Positions 1-6,705 of a stretch of DNA of 11,549 nt are shown in pieces (position 1 is the first letter of the stretch; every line of letters starts with the position of its first letter). The stretch spans positions 1-11,549 of the forward strand of contig JASUSX010000040.1 of assembly GCA_030445875.1 (NCBI GenBank), read 5' to 3'. Source of the stretch: Clostridia bacterium. GTDB lineage: Bacteria; Bacillota; DSM-521; Neomoorellales; Neomoorellaceae. Made by a program: the position numbers and the translations under genes. The notes beneath the pieces were generated by a model. The model did not search any database. It saw only the letters and a list, made by a program, of their open reading frames with translations, and was not told where the DNA came from.

Positions 1-45
1 GTCGACGTCGCTTATCAACTGGCACAAGGGAAAGGAGGAGCTTAA
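1..45 (+). CDS. 3' end of an upstream gene (partial, unidentified)
   Basis: Frame 1 is open from the window edge to a TAA at 43-45 and encodes a 14-residue tail, VDVAYQLAQGKGGA. The stop lies 2 bases before the TTG start of the next gene, whose ribosome site sits inside this tail, as expected for coupled operon genes. The fragment is too short to identify. The next gene encodes an iron-sulfur electron carrier, so a flavin-dependent oxidoreductase subunit is one guess. The other two frames are also open across this short stretch, so the frame choice rests on the stop/start spacing only. Confidence 0.45.
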   Translation, partial: VDVAYQLAQGKGGA

Positions 46-47
46 GT

Positions 48-668
48 TTGAAGGTAGTTAATTTGCTGGCCGTGGTTGATGCCGGCAGGTGCCGGGGCTG
101 TAAAACCTGTGAAAAGGTGTGCCCGGTACTGGCCATCAAGGTAGAAAACAAAAAAGCAATCGTTGATGCAGAACGCTGCCGCGGCTGTGCCGCCTGTGAG
201 CAACGTTGCCCGGACTACGCTATTACCATGGTGAAACGCGAGCAGCCGGTTGTGGTCAAAGTAGATGTCAGCGCCGTCGACTATAGCCAGATAGAAGAAC
301 TCTGCCGCCGGGCCAAACTTAACCCGGAACAGATTATCTGCTATTGTACTGCCACCCGGGCCGAAGAAGTTGCCGCCGCCATTTTGCAGGGGGCCAGGTC
401 GCCAGAGGAAGTCTCCTTCCTTACCGGGGCCCGAACAGGGTGCAAAGTTGAATGTATCCAGCCCATCCTGCGCCTCCTGGAAGCTGCCGGCGTTAAACCG
501 GAACCGCCTAAAGATGGCTGGCAGTGGTACGGCCGGACAGTAACGGTGTGGGAGATTCCCGAAGAAGTTAAACAAAAGTATGCCAGCCGGGGCTTTTACT
601 TCGACGAGGACATCAAGCTATTAGACAGGGTAGTGGCAGCACCTGTACAGGGAAGGAGGGATTTCTGA
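48..668 (+). CDS. Ferredoxin-type protein: two [4Fe-4S] motifs plus BFD-like [2Fe-2S] domain
   Basis: This is a 206-residue soluble iron-sulfur protein, probably an electron-transfer subunit. An N-terminal bacterial ferredoxin domain carries two complete Cx2Cx2Cx3C motifs (C15/C18/C21/C25 and C44/C47/C50/C54), each followed by P, enough for two [4Fe-4S] clusters. A second domain (about 90-148) resembles the BFD-like [2Fe-2S] fold: C98-Y-C100, then C132 and C136 before a hydrophobic helix. The last pair is Cx3C, where I would expect Cx2C. Residues 150-206 are a tail I do not recognise, rich in aromatic and charged residues. The TTG start at 48 is chosen because AAAGGAGG lies 9 bases upstream. 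The stop overlaps the next ATG by one base (TGATG), implying translational coupling. Similar ferredoxin/BFD modules accompany FAD-dependent dehydrogenases; the partner may lie upstream of the window. Confidence 0.85.
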   Translation: MKVVNLLAVVDAGRCRGCKTCEKVCPVLAIKVENKKAIVDAERCRGCAACEQRCPDYAITMVKREQPVVVKVDVSAVDYSQIEELCRRAKLNPEQIICYCTATRAEEVAAAILQGARSPEEVSFLTGARTGCKVECIQPILRLLEAAGVKPEPPKDGWQWYGRTVTVWEIPEEVKQKYASRGFYFDEDIKLLDRVVAAPVQGRRDF

Positions 669-2110
669 TGCGTTCACCCATAAAACCAATACCACCTCGC
701 CAGTCCCAGTACGGCATTGAACCATCCCTGGTCAAAACCCGTGTAAGTGAGCTGCCGGGTATGACCTCAGTTTTGCTAAAAGAACTCTTTCCCGACCTGC
801 CAGAAGTAATTTATCCCGGCGCCGAGGGAGTGGCTGCTGTAAGGAAAGCCACGGAAGCAGCCCTGGCCAAAATCGATATGAGCAAGATTAAGCCGGAACA
901 CTCGGTCAATATCCTGGCCTCCCACCATGGCTTTACCTTGATGGGTGGCGAACCCTACGCCGAAATGCTGAAGACCCTCAAAGACGTTATCGAAACCCGG
1001 ACGGGGTGTAAGAATATCCGCCTGCGGGCCGGGGTGGGCCTACGCTTCCGGGAGACGGAAGAGTATATCAAGCGCTACGGTCTGGATAAGCACTTCGGCG
1101 GCAAGGCCATTGGCGTAGCCCCCATCGACCAGGGGATACCCATAGAAACGGAAGTTGGAACCCTCTATGGCATCCGCAAGATTTATGATGCGGACTGGAT
1201 CGTCCACGCCCATAACAGCGACGTGCGGGAGGTCCATTTCCACCGCCAGGTAGACCGGGCCGTTAAACCCTTCGGCATGTCCTACGCCCGCATTGAGACC
1301 AGGTCCACCTACCATCAGAACCTGGGGCCGCGGGCAGCCAACTTTACGGCCAGGGCCATCTTCGACTCGCCCTTTGTCCAGAGCAAATTCGCCTTTGCTT
1401 CCTTCCTGACGGTGGCGCCCAACGGCATCATCGGCGTCGACGCTGATAGTGACCTCTATGCCCTGAACGACCGGGTAACCCAGATCGGCTGCCGTTACTA
1501 CGGCAAGATGATGACCCTCTTTGGTGAGATCGACGAGTGCATTGCCGCCTTGGACTTCCCCTGCCCGGTGGTGTATGTCTTCTCGGCCGGGGTCATCTAC
1601 GCCAACTTCGCGGGGGCCAATACCGACCTGTATGACCTGGATGCGCCCCTACCGGCCTATACCTGGTATACGGAAGCCTTTTACGGCAAGGCCGGGCGGC
1701 CTTTACTGGATGATATCCCGCCGGTTAACCCGGCCATTAAGATGTGCGTCCACAACTACGCCTGGACGGGTTATCCCAGCGCCTTCTTCAGCGAGCACAT
1801 CCCCACGGTGGTGGTGGGCCAGGAGCAGGCGGATCTCTTTAATCGTGACCCTCAGAATCTGACCTATATGCAACACGCTGTGGTAGCGGATAGCACAAAG
1901 GCGGCTATGGAGTTTGCCTACAAGACAACCGGCACCCGGAAGGTTATCATCTTCGACGGCGCCATGGGCGGCATCAACGTAAGCGAACCCCTGGCCGAAC
2001 TGCTGACGGCGAAAGCCCCGGCAGTCAGCGCCCGGGTAGACAACGAGCTCCTGCCCAAATGGCTGCGCCAGCGGGGCGTAGATATGTCAGTATTGCAACA
2101 GGGCGCGTAA
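668..2110 (+). CDS. Divergent LarA-like protein (lactate racemase/DUF2088 superfamily), function unknown
   Basis: This 480-residue protein has no signal peptide or membrane segment and is not confidently named. Compared by eye with remembered Lactobacillus plantarum LarA, it keeps the layout. A strand ending ASHHGFT (84-90) sits where LarA has its SDHTRP segment. The segment IRLRAGVGLRFRETEEYIKRYG (starting near 117) matches LarA's helix-loop ending EELVNKYG. EVHFHR followed by AVK (188-200) gives H190 and K200 with the same 10-residue spacing as LarA H174 and K184, the nickel ligand and the pincer-attachment lysine. The C-terminal AAMEFAY...KVIIFDG (412-431) resembles LarA's C-terminal segment. 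The catalytic His of LarA's GFHRP motif appears replaced here (GLRF). It may therefore be a nickel-pincer isomerase of a 2-hydroxyacid or a repurposed relative. AGGGAAGGAGGG precedes the start, which overlaps the previous stop, and a UbiD gene follows after 28 bases. No larB, larC or larE is visible. Confidence 0.55.
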   Translation: MRSPIKPIPPRQSQYGIEPSLVKTRVSELPGMTSVLLKELFPDLPEVIYPGAEGVAAVRKATEAALAKIDMSKIKPEHSVNILASHHGFTLMGGEPYAEMLKTLKDVIETRTGCKNIRLRAGVGLRFRETEEYIKRYGLDKHFGGKAIGVAPIDQGIPIETEVGTLYGIRKIYDADWIVHAHNSDVREVHFHRQVDRAVKPFGMSYARIETRSTYHQNLGPRAANFTARAIFDSPFVQSKFAFASFLTVAPNGIIGVDADSDLYALNDRVTQIGCRYYGKMMTLFGEIDECIAALDFPCPVVYVFSAGVIYANFAGANTDLYDLDAPLPAYTWYTEAFYGKAGRPLLDDIPPVNPAIKMCVHNYAWTGYPSAFFSEHIPTVVVGQEQADLFNRDPQNLTYMQHAVVADSTKAAMEFAYKTTGTRKVIIFDGAMGGINVSEPLAELLTAKAPAVSARVDNELLPKWLRQRGVDMSVLQQGA

Positions 2111-2138
2111 TACTATCAAGAGTACAGGAGAAAATTCT

Positions 2139-3482
2139 ATGGTTTGTACCTCTTTACGCCAGTGGCTGGCGGTATTAGAAGCCAGGGGCGTCTTAAAACA
2201 CGTTCAGCGAGAGGTAGACCTGCACTTTGAGCTAGCGGCTGTCGGCAAAAAGGCCGACGGTCGCTACGCCCTCCAGTTTGAGAAAATACGCGGGGCCTCA
2301 ATACCGGTGGTAACCGGCATTGCCGGGACGCGGGAGCTTCTAGGCCTGGCCCTGGGCGTACCCCGGGAGCAAATAGTAGAGCACTTTGCCCGGGCCCAGG
2401 CTAACCCTGGAGATTGTTTACTGGTAGAAGCTGGCGCAGCTCCTGTTAAAGAAAAAATTATTCACAATGTTGACTTAGGATCTTTACCGATCCCGGTTCA
2501 TCACGAAAAGGACGGCGGCCCCTATATAACGGCCGGGGTGTTGGTAGCCAAAGACCCTTTAACCGGGGTGCGTAATCTATCCATCCATCGCTTACAGGTA
2601 TTAAGCCCTAACCGCCTGGGGATCCTCATCCTGCCGCGCCACCTCTCCCATTTCTTCCGGGCGACCGAAGAGGAAGGGCGGCCTTTAGAGGTAGCAATCG
2701 CCATCGGCCTGGATCCTTTATTGCTGCTGGCTTCCCAGGCGATAACCCCGCCGGGCTATGATGAATATACCATAGCCGGTGCCCTGTATGGACAACCCCT
2801 GGAACTCGTCAAGGGCGAGACCGTCGATCTGGAGGTGCCGGCCCAGGCGGAAATAGTCCTGGAAGGGCGGCTACTACCCGCCGTCAGGGAGGTGGAAGGA
2901 CCTTTTGGCGAATACCCCAAATATTACGGCCCGGCTTCACCCAAACCGGTTATTGAGCTGACTGCCATGACTTCCCGCCGGGATCCCATCTACCAGACCA
3001 TCGTCCCGGCTACCATGGAGCACCTGTTGCTTGGTGCTATTCCTCGAGAGGGGGGATTATTACAGCTTATAAAGAATACTGTACCCAATACCTGCGGGGT
3101 GCACCTCACTCCCGGCGGGACCTGCCGCTACGATGCAGTGATAGCCATCGACAAACAGAACGAGGGCGAGGCCAAAAACGCCATTTTCGCTGCCTTTAGC
3201 AGCAGCCAGGAGATCAAGCATGTGGTGGTAGTGGATAGAGACGTAGACATTTTTAACCCGCACGAGGTGGAGTGGGCTATCGCTACCCGTTGCCAGGCCG
3301 GCCGCGACGTTTTTATCGTAGAGCGGGCCCTGGGCAACAAGTTGGATCCATCCAGCGACAACGGTCTCAGCGACAAAATGGGCATCGACGCCACGGTACC
3401 TTTGGACGCCGAGCCCGGCCGCTTTGAGCGCATTCGGATTCCGGGAGAAGAAAGGATTAAGCTGGAAGATTATTTGGGTTAG
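2139..3482 (+). CDS. UbiD-family prenylated-FMN-dependent (de)carboxylase
   Basis: This 447-residue cytoplasmic enzyme belongs to the UbiD family, which reversibly decarboxylates aromatic or alpha,beta-unsaturated acids using prenylated FMN. The signature NLSIHR (146-151) supplies the metal ligand N146 and catalytic R151. H168 in PRHL and E209 in DEYTIAG fit the other metal/cofactor ligands. EGPFGE (253-258) gives the two catalytic glutamates, spaced exactly as E277/E282 of fungal Fdc1. K413MGIDAT near the C-terminus matches the family's conserved segment. Thus the Glu-Arg-Glu catalytic set appears intact and the length is normal to slightly short. The ATG at 2139 follows a CAGGAG ribosome site. 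No ubiX-type prenyltransferase gene lies in the window, so cofactor must come from elsewhere. Substrate is not predictable; context (transporter, aldehyde oxidoreductase, alcohol dehydrogenase) suggests catabolism rather than ubiquinone synthesis. Confidence 0.92.
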   Translation: MVCTSLRQWLAVLEARGVLKHVQREVDLHFELAAVGKKADGRYALQFEKIRGASIPVVTGIAGTRELLGLALGVPREQIVEHFARAQANPGDCLLVEAGAAPVKEKIIHNVDLGSLPIPVHHEKDGGPYITAGVLVAKDPLTGVRNLSIHRLQVLSPNRLGILILPRHLSHFFRATEEEGRPLEVAIAIGLDPLLLLASQAITPPGYDEYTIAGALYGQPLELVKGETVDLEVPAQAEIVLEGRLLPAVREVEGPFGEYPKYYGPASPKPVIELTAMTSRRDPIYQTIVPATMEHLLLGAIPREGGLLQLIKNTVPNTCGVHLTPGGTCRYDAVIAIDKQNEGEAKNAIFAAFSSSQEIKHVVVVDRDVDIFNPHEVEWAIATRCQAGRDVFIVERALGNKLDPSSDNGLSDKMGIDATVPLDAEPGRFERIRIPGEERIKLEDYLG

Positions 3483-3523
3483 AATGTAAACTTGGAAAAG
3501 ATTAACATCGAGGAGGCGTACAA

Positions 3524-4567
3524 GTGTTAAAAAAGAGTAAGGTTTATCAATGGACAGCATTGGGTCTGATGCTAGGGTTATTAACCCTGGTGGCAGCAGG
3601 ATGCGGTGGCGGCGGTAATAAACAGCAGGGCGGAGGGGAGCAGAAAGGGACAGTTAACCTGCGCCTGGCCGATGTGGTCCAGCCTGACCACCCGATAAAT
3701 GTGGCGGCCGTGAAATTTGCCGACAAGGTCAAGGAAAAGAGCAATGGCCGCATCAAGATTACGGTTTACCCCGCCCGGCAGTTAGGTGACGACCGCCAGT
3801 TGTTTGAACAGGTACAGCAAGGCTCCCTGGATATGGCGGAGATTTCCGTAGCCCCGATGGGGAGTACCAACTCCCTGGTGATGGCTTTGCAAATGCCGTT
3901 CCTGTTTAAGGATTGGGATCAATATACCAAGGTTATCAAAAGCGAGGCCACCGATAAGCTCCTGAAAGGCCTGGAAAAGAATAACGTTAAAGCCCTGGCA
4001 GTCTACAACGCCGGTTTCCGCCATGTTATTACGGTTAGTAAGCAGGTTAAGACCCCGGCTGATTTGCAGGGGATGAAGTTCCGCACGGCTGAAACACCTT
4101 TGCACGTCGATATCTTTAAAGCTTTAGGAGCTAACCCCACTCCCATGCCCTACGGTGAAATCTACAGCGGCTTGCAGAACAAGGTCATCGACGGCCTGGA
4201 GATGGACCTGAGCGCCATTTTAATGGAAAAACACTACGAGGTGGCCAAGGACGTTACTTTAACCAAACACTTTACCTGGCCCGCCATTTTAATGATTAAC
4301 ACGGCCAAATTTAATTCCCTGTCCCCCGAGGATCAAAAAATTATTCAAGAAGCGGCCAAGGAAGTAATTGATGAGAACGTCAAAGATATCGCCGCCATCG
4401 AAAAGAAGGCTGTCAGCGACCTGACCGCCAAAGGGGTTAAAATGGTAGAGCTGTCAGATAGCGAACTGGCGCCGTTTATTGAAGCGACCAAAGGCGTGGA
4501 ACAGAAATACAGCTCCCAGGACCCCGCTATAGCAGAGTTTGTCAAGGCGGCCAAGGATGTTAAATAG
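3524..4567 (+). CDS. dctP: TRAP transporter substrate-binding lipoprotein, DctP family
   Basis: This is the extracellular solute receptor of a TRAP transporter (347 residues). The N-terminus has positive residues, a hydrophobic core (about 10-25) and the lipobox VAAG-C27, so it should be cut before C27 and lipid-anchored to the outer face of the membrane. A flexible Gly-rich linker (28-42) follows. DctP-family features include the FRHV strand near 165, the LQGMKFRTAE segment (181-190) with R187 at the position of the conserved carboxylate-binding arginine, and YSGLQNKVIDGLE (214-226). The conserved arginine points to a carboxylate-containing ligand, which suits an operon of acid-handling enzymes. 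The GTG start at 3524 is set by AGGAGG 7 bases upstream, and it also gives the complete signal peptide. A stable hairpin follows the stop before the membrane-subunit genes. Confidence 0.93.
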   Translation: MLKKSKVYQWTALGLMLGLLTLVAAGCGGGGNKQQGGGEQKGTVNLRLADVVQPDHPINVAAVKFADKVKEKSNGRIKITVYPARQLGDDRQLFEQVQQGSLDMAEISVAPMGSTNSLVMALQMPFLFKDWDQYTKVIKSEATDKLLKGLEKNNVKALAVYNAGFRHVITVSKQVKTPADLQGMKFRTAETPLHVDIFKALGANPTPMPYGEIYSGLQNKVIDGLEMDLSAILMEKHYEVAKDVTLTKHFTWPAILMINTAKFNSLSPEDQKIIQEAAKEVIDENVKDIAAIEKKAVSDLTAKGVKMVELSDSELAPFIEATKGVEQKYSSQDPAIAEFVKAAKDVK

Positions 4568-4586
4568 GGACATGTAATATTTTGGC

Positions 4587-4613
4587 GGGGGCTGGAGGCC
4601 TCAACCAGCCCCC
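4587..4613 (+). promoter_or_regulatory. Intercistronic stem-loop after dctP
   Basis: GGGGGCTGG (4587-4595) and CCAGCCCCC (4605-4613) form a perfect 9-bp GC-rich stem with a 9-base loop. It lies 20 bases after the dctP stop and 27 bases before dctQ. The downstream flank is AAATAAAA, not a T run, so it is a poor intrinsic terminator on the + strand. Similar hairpins between binding-protein and membrane-protein genes protect upstream mRNA and raise receptor dosage; that role is inferred here. Confidence 0.6.
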
Positions 4614-4640
4614 AAATAAAAGTAAGAAAGGGAAAAACTT

Positions 4641-5132
4641 ATGCCATATTTGAACAAAGCAGGTAGAATACTAGACAGGTTAGCCAGATGGCTTGTCCAG
4701 ATAACGGTGGCCGTCATGGCTGTTACCGTCACCTTTCAGGTAATATGGCGTTATTTCCTGAAGAACCCCATTATATGGGCCGAGGAACTGGCCCGCTATG
4801 GCCTGGTGTGGATGACCTTTATCGGTGCCGCCGTGGCTTTAAGGTCAGGGGAACTAGTCTGCGTAGATCTGGTAGTTAGCAAGTTACCCCGGCGCTGGCA
4901 GAGGGGCGTAGCCTTCCTTGTCACCGTTATTAACACCTTGCTGATAGCATTTCTCTTCTATTATAGTATCCAGATGGTAAACCTGCCCGGTGTAACCGGC
5001 CAGCGTTCCCCGGCGCTTCATGTACCCATGAATATTGTTTATATGGGGATTCCCTTGGGCATGGGGCTAATGCTCCTGCAGTCGCTCCTTCAATTAATTA
5101 CCAGCGTAACCGGAAATGAGGTCGATAAATAA
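4641..5132 (+). CDS. dctQ: TRAP transporter small membrane subunit, DctQ family
   Basis: This 163-residue integral membrane protein pairs with DctM to form the TRAP permease. Four hydrophobic segments are visible at about 18-38, 55-75, 89-109 and 130-153, the usual DctQ topology. The family pattern W-x-E-E-x-x-R-Y near the second segment is present as WAEELARYGLVWMTFIGAA (46-64), followed by a charged, conserved-looking RSGELVCVDL stretch. Both length and order (P-Q-M) are typical. The ATG at 4641 follows GAAAGGG, and the TAA stop immediately abuts the dctM ATG with no spacer, so translation is likely coupled. Confidence 0.92.
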   Translation: MPYLNKAGRILDRLARWLVQITVAVMAVTVTFQVIWRYFLKNPIIWAEELARYGLVWMTFIGAAVALRSGELVCVDLVVSKLPRRWQRGVAFLVTVINTLLIAFLFYYSIQMVNLPGVTGQRSPALHVPMNIVYMGIPLGMGLMLLQSLLQLITSVTGNEVDK

Positions 5133-6413
5133 ATGGCCATTGTCGGTCTAGCCTTTGTACTAACCATAGTAATAGGCGTGCCCATAGCCTTCGTCCTGGG
5201 GGCTACCGGGGTTTTACATGCCTTAATAATGGGTGACCCCAACCTCCTGGTCATGCTGCCGCAAAGGATGTTTGCCGCCGCCGATAACTTTAGCCTGATG
5301 GCTATTCCCCTCTTTGTCCTGGCCGGGGAGTTGATGGGGTTCGGCGGCGTTACCGAAAAACTGGCGGACATGACCCGCTCCGTTATTGGCCATATCCGGG
5401 GCGGACTGGCCTACGCCACGGTAGTCGTCGGTTGTTTCCTGGGCGCCTTGCTGGGATCGGCCAATGCCGCGGCTGCCCTCCTGGGCGACGTGATGCAGCC
5501 GGAAATGGTTAAAGATGGATACGACGAAGTCTTTAGCACCTGCTTGACAGCCGCTACCTCTATCCTGGGGCCGATTATCCCCCCCAGCATGGTGTTCATC
5601 GTCTATGGGGTAGCAGCCAACCTGTCCATCGGGGAGCTGTTCTTTGCCGGCATTATCCCGGGCTTGCTCCTGGCCGCAGCTTACTTTGTGATAATTTGGT
5701 ATACCGGGAGGCGCGAACAGTGGCATGTGGCCCCCCGGGCTACCCTGGCCGAAGTCGGCCGGAGCTTTATCAAGGCCGCCCCTTCCCTGCTGGTGCCGGT
5801 GATCATCCTGGGCGGCATCCTGGGCGGCGTTACCACACCCACGGAATCAGCGGCCGCTGCTTCTGTGGTGGCAGTTTTTCTAGGGACCGTGGTTTATAAA
5901 AGGCTGAAGCTATCGCAGTTACCTCATATTTTAGAGCGGACCGGGGTGGTCAGCGCCGCCATTATGATTATCGTGGCCATGGCCAATATCCTGGGCTGGA
6001 CCCTGGCCCTGGACCAGGTTCCCCAGGCCATCGCCAAGTTTATGCTTTCCTTAACCTCCAACAAATACCTGTTGCTCCTTTTGATCAATATCTTCCTCTT
6101 ATTTGTGGGCATGGTAATGGAAACGGTGGCAGCCATCATTATTTTAGTACCGGTATTTTTGCCTATCATTGCTGCCGTAGGGATCGATCCATTACACTTC
6201 GGCCTGGTAGTCAGTTTTAATCTAATTGTGGGCTTGCTTACGCCACCAGTTGGCGTGGCCCTGTTTACGACTTCTATCGTTACCAAAACCCCCTTGCAAA
6301 AGCTAATTAAGCCTATCTGGATCTGGGTAGGCGCCGCCATGGTGGTGCTGATGATATTAACCTATATCCCCGGATTAGTTACTTTCTTACCCCACCTGGT
6401 TTTCAAACACTAA
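5133..6413 (+). CDS. dctM: TRAP transporter large membrane subunit, DctM family
   Basis: This 426-residue, highly hydrophobic protein is the main transport subunit of the TRAP permease, driving solute uptake with an ion gradient (usually sodium). Recognisable family segments are MAIPLFVLAGELM (56-68), the NAAAALLGDVMQPEM stretch (111-125), GPIIPPS (146-152), GGVTTPTESAA (231-241) and LTPPVGVALF (369-378). Together they mark the two inverted halves of the ion-transporter fold, with about a dozen membrane segments spread through the protein. Length is typical of DctM. The ATG at 5133 follows directly after the dctQ stop and has only a weak upstream GAGG, consistent with coupled translation. With the neighbouring dctP and dctQ it makes a complete transporter. 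The substrate is unknown, most likely a carboxylate. Confidence 0.95.
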   Translation: MAIVGLAFVLTIVIGVPIAFVLGATGVLHALIMGDPNLLVMLPQRMFAAADNFSLMAIPLFVLAGELMGFGGVTEKLADMTRSVIGHIRGGLAYATVVVGCFLGALLGSANAAAALLGDVMQPEMVKDGYDEVFSTCLTAATSILGPIIPPSMVFIVYGVAANLSIGELFFAGIIPGLLLAAAYFVIIWYTGRREQWHVAPRATLAEVGRSFIKAAPSLLVPVIILGGILGGVTTPTESAAAASVVAVFLGTVVYKRLKLSQLPHILERTGVVSAAIMIIVAMANILGWTLALDQVPQAIAKFMLSLTSNKYLLLLLINIFLLFVGMVMETVAAIIILVPVFLPIIAAVGIDPLHFGLVVSFNLIVGLLTPPVGVALFTTSIVTKTPLQKLIKPIWIWVGAAMVVLMILTYIPGLVTFLPHLVFKH

Positions 6414-6440
6414 CAGAACCGAGCATGGGTTGGTGATAAG

Positions 6441-6686
6441 TTGGATATTACCGTACAATTATACCCGCCCCTCAAGTTTCCCGATGGCGCCGAGCGTCGC
6501 CGGATTGAGGTGGAGGAAGGGTGCAGGATGGGGGAACTGTTGCAGTTACTGGAAGGCGAAGGGGCTTTAGGCGAGTATGGCTACCAGGGCGTATTCGCCA
6601 TGACGGAGAACGATGTGGCCCTGCCGGAGTATATTCTAAAGGCCGGCCAGGAAGTAAAGATCTTACTCCGCCCGGCCGGCGGTTAA
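6441..6686 (+). CDS. MoaD/ThiS-family sulfur carrier protein
   Basis: This 81-residue beta-grasp protein ends in the diglycine tail RPAGG that is adenylated and thiocarboxylated in MoaD/ThiS proteins. The opening strand DITVQLYPPLKF and the C-terminal ending LKAGQEVKILLRPAGG (66-81) fit MoaD-like carriers that supply sulfur for the pterin dithiolene of molybdenum or tungsten enzymes. It sits 19 bases upstream of an aldehyde oxidoreductase that needs exactly that cofactor, a pairing often seen for this enzyme family. The TTG start at 6441 is preceded by GGTGAT at suitable spacing. ThiS (thiamine synthesis) is the alternative, but the neighbour argues for the pterin role. Confidence 0.85.
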   Translation: MDITVQLYPPLKFPDGAERRRIEVEEGCRMGELLQLLEGEGALGEYGYQGVFAMTENDVALPEYILKAGQEVKILLRPAGG

Positions 6687-6705
6687 ATAAAGGGAGAGAC
6701 GCAAA

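Noticed and set aside
42..575. Long antisense open frame opposite the ferredoxin gene
   Set aside because: The + strand frame carries precise cysteine motifs and a good ribosome site. The antisense product has no recognisable motif.
1521..1862. Same-strand 113-codon frame inside the LarA-like gene
   Set aside because: Its product is Arg/Pro/Ser-rich, typical of an out-of-frame shadow, and it has no ribosome site.
5223..5726. Antisense 167-codon open frame within dctM
   Set aside because: It lies wholly inside a clear DctM gene, and its product is polar with no family features. It is a by-product of GC-rich codons.
6417..6435. Possible terminator between dctM and the sulfur-carrier gene
   Set aside because: Only AACC/GGTT can pair and there is no T run, so transcription probably continues.
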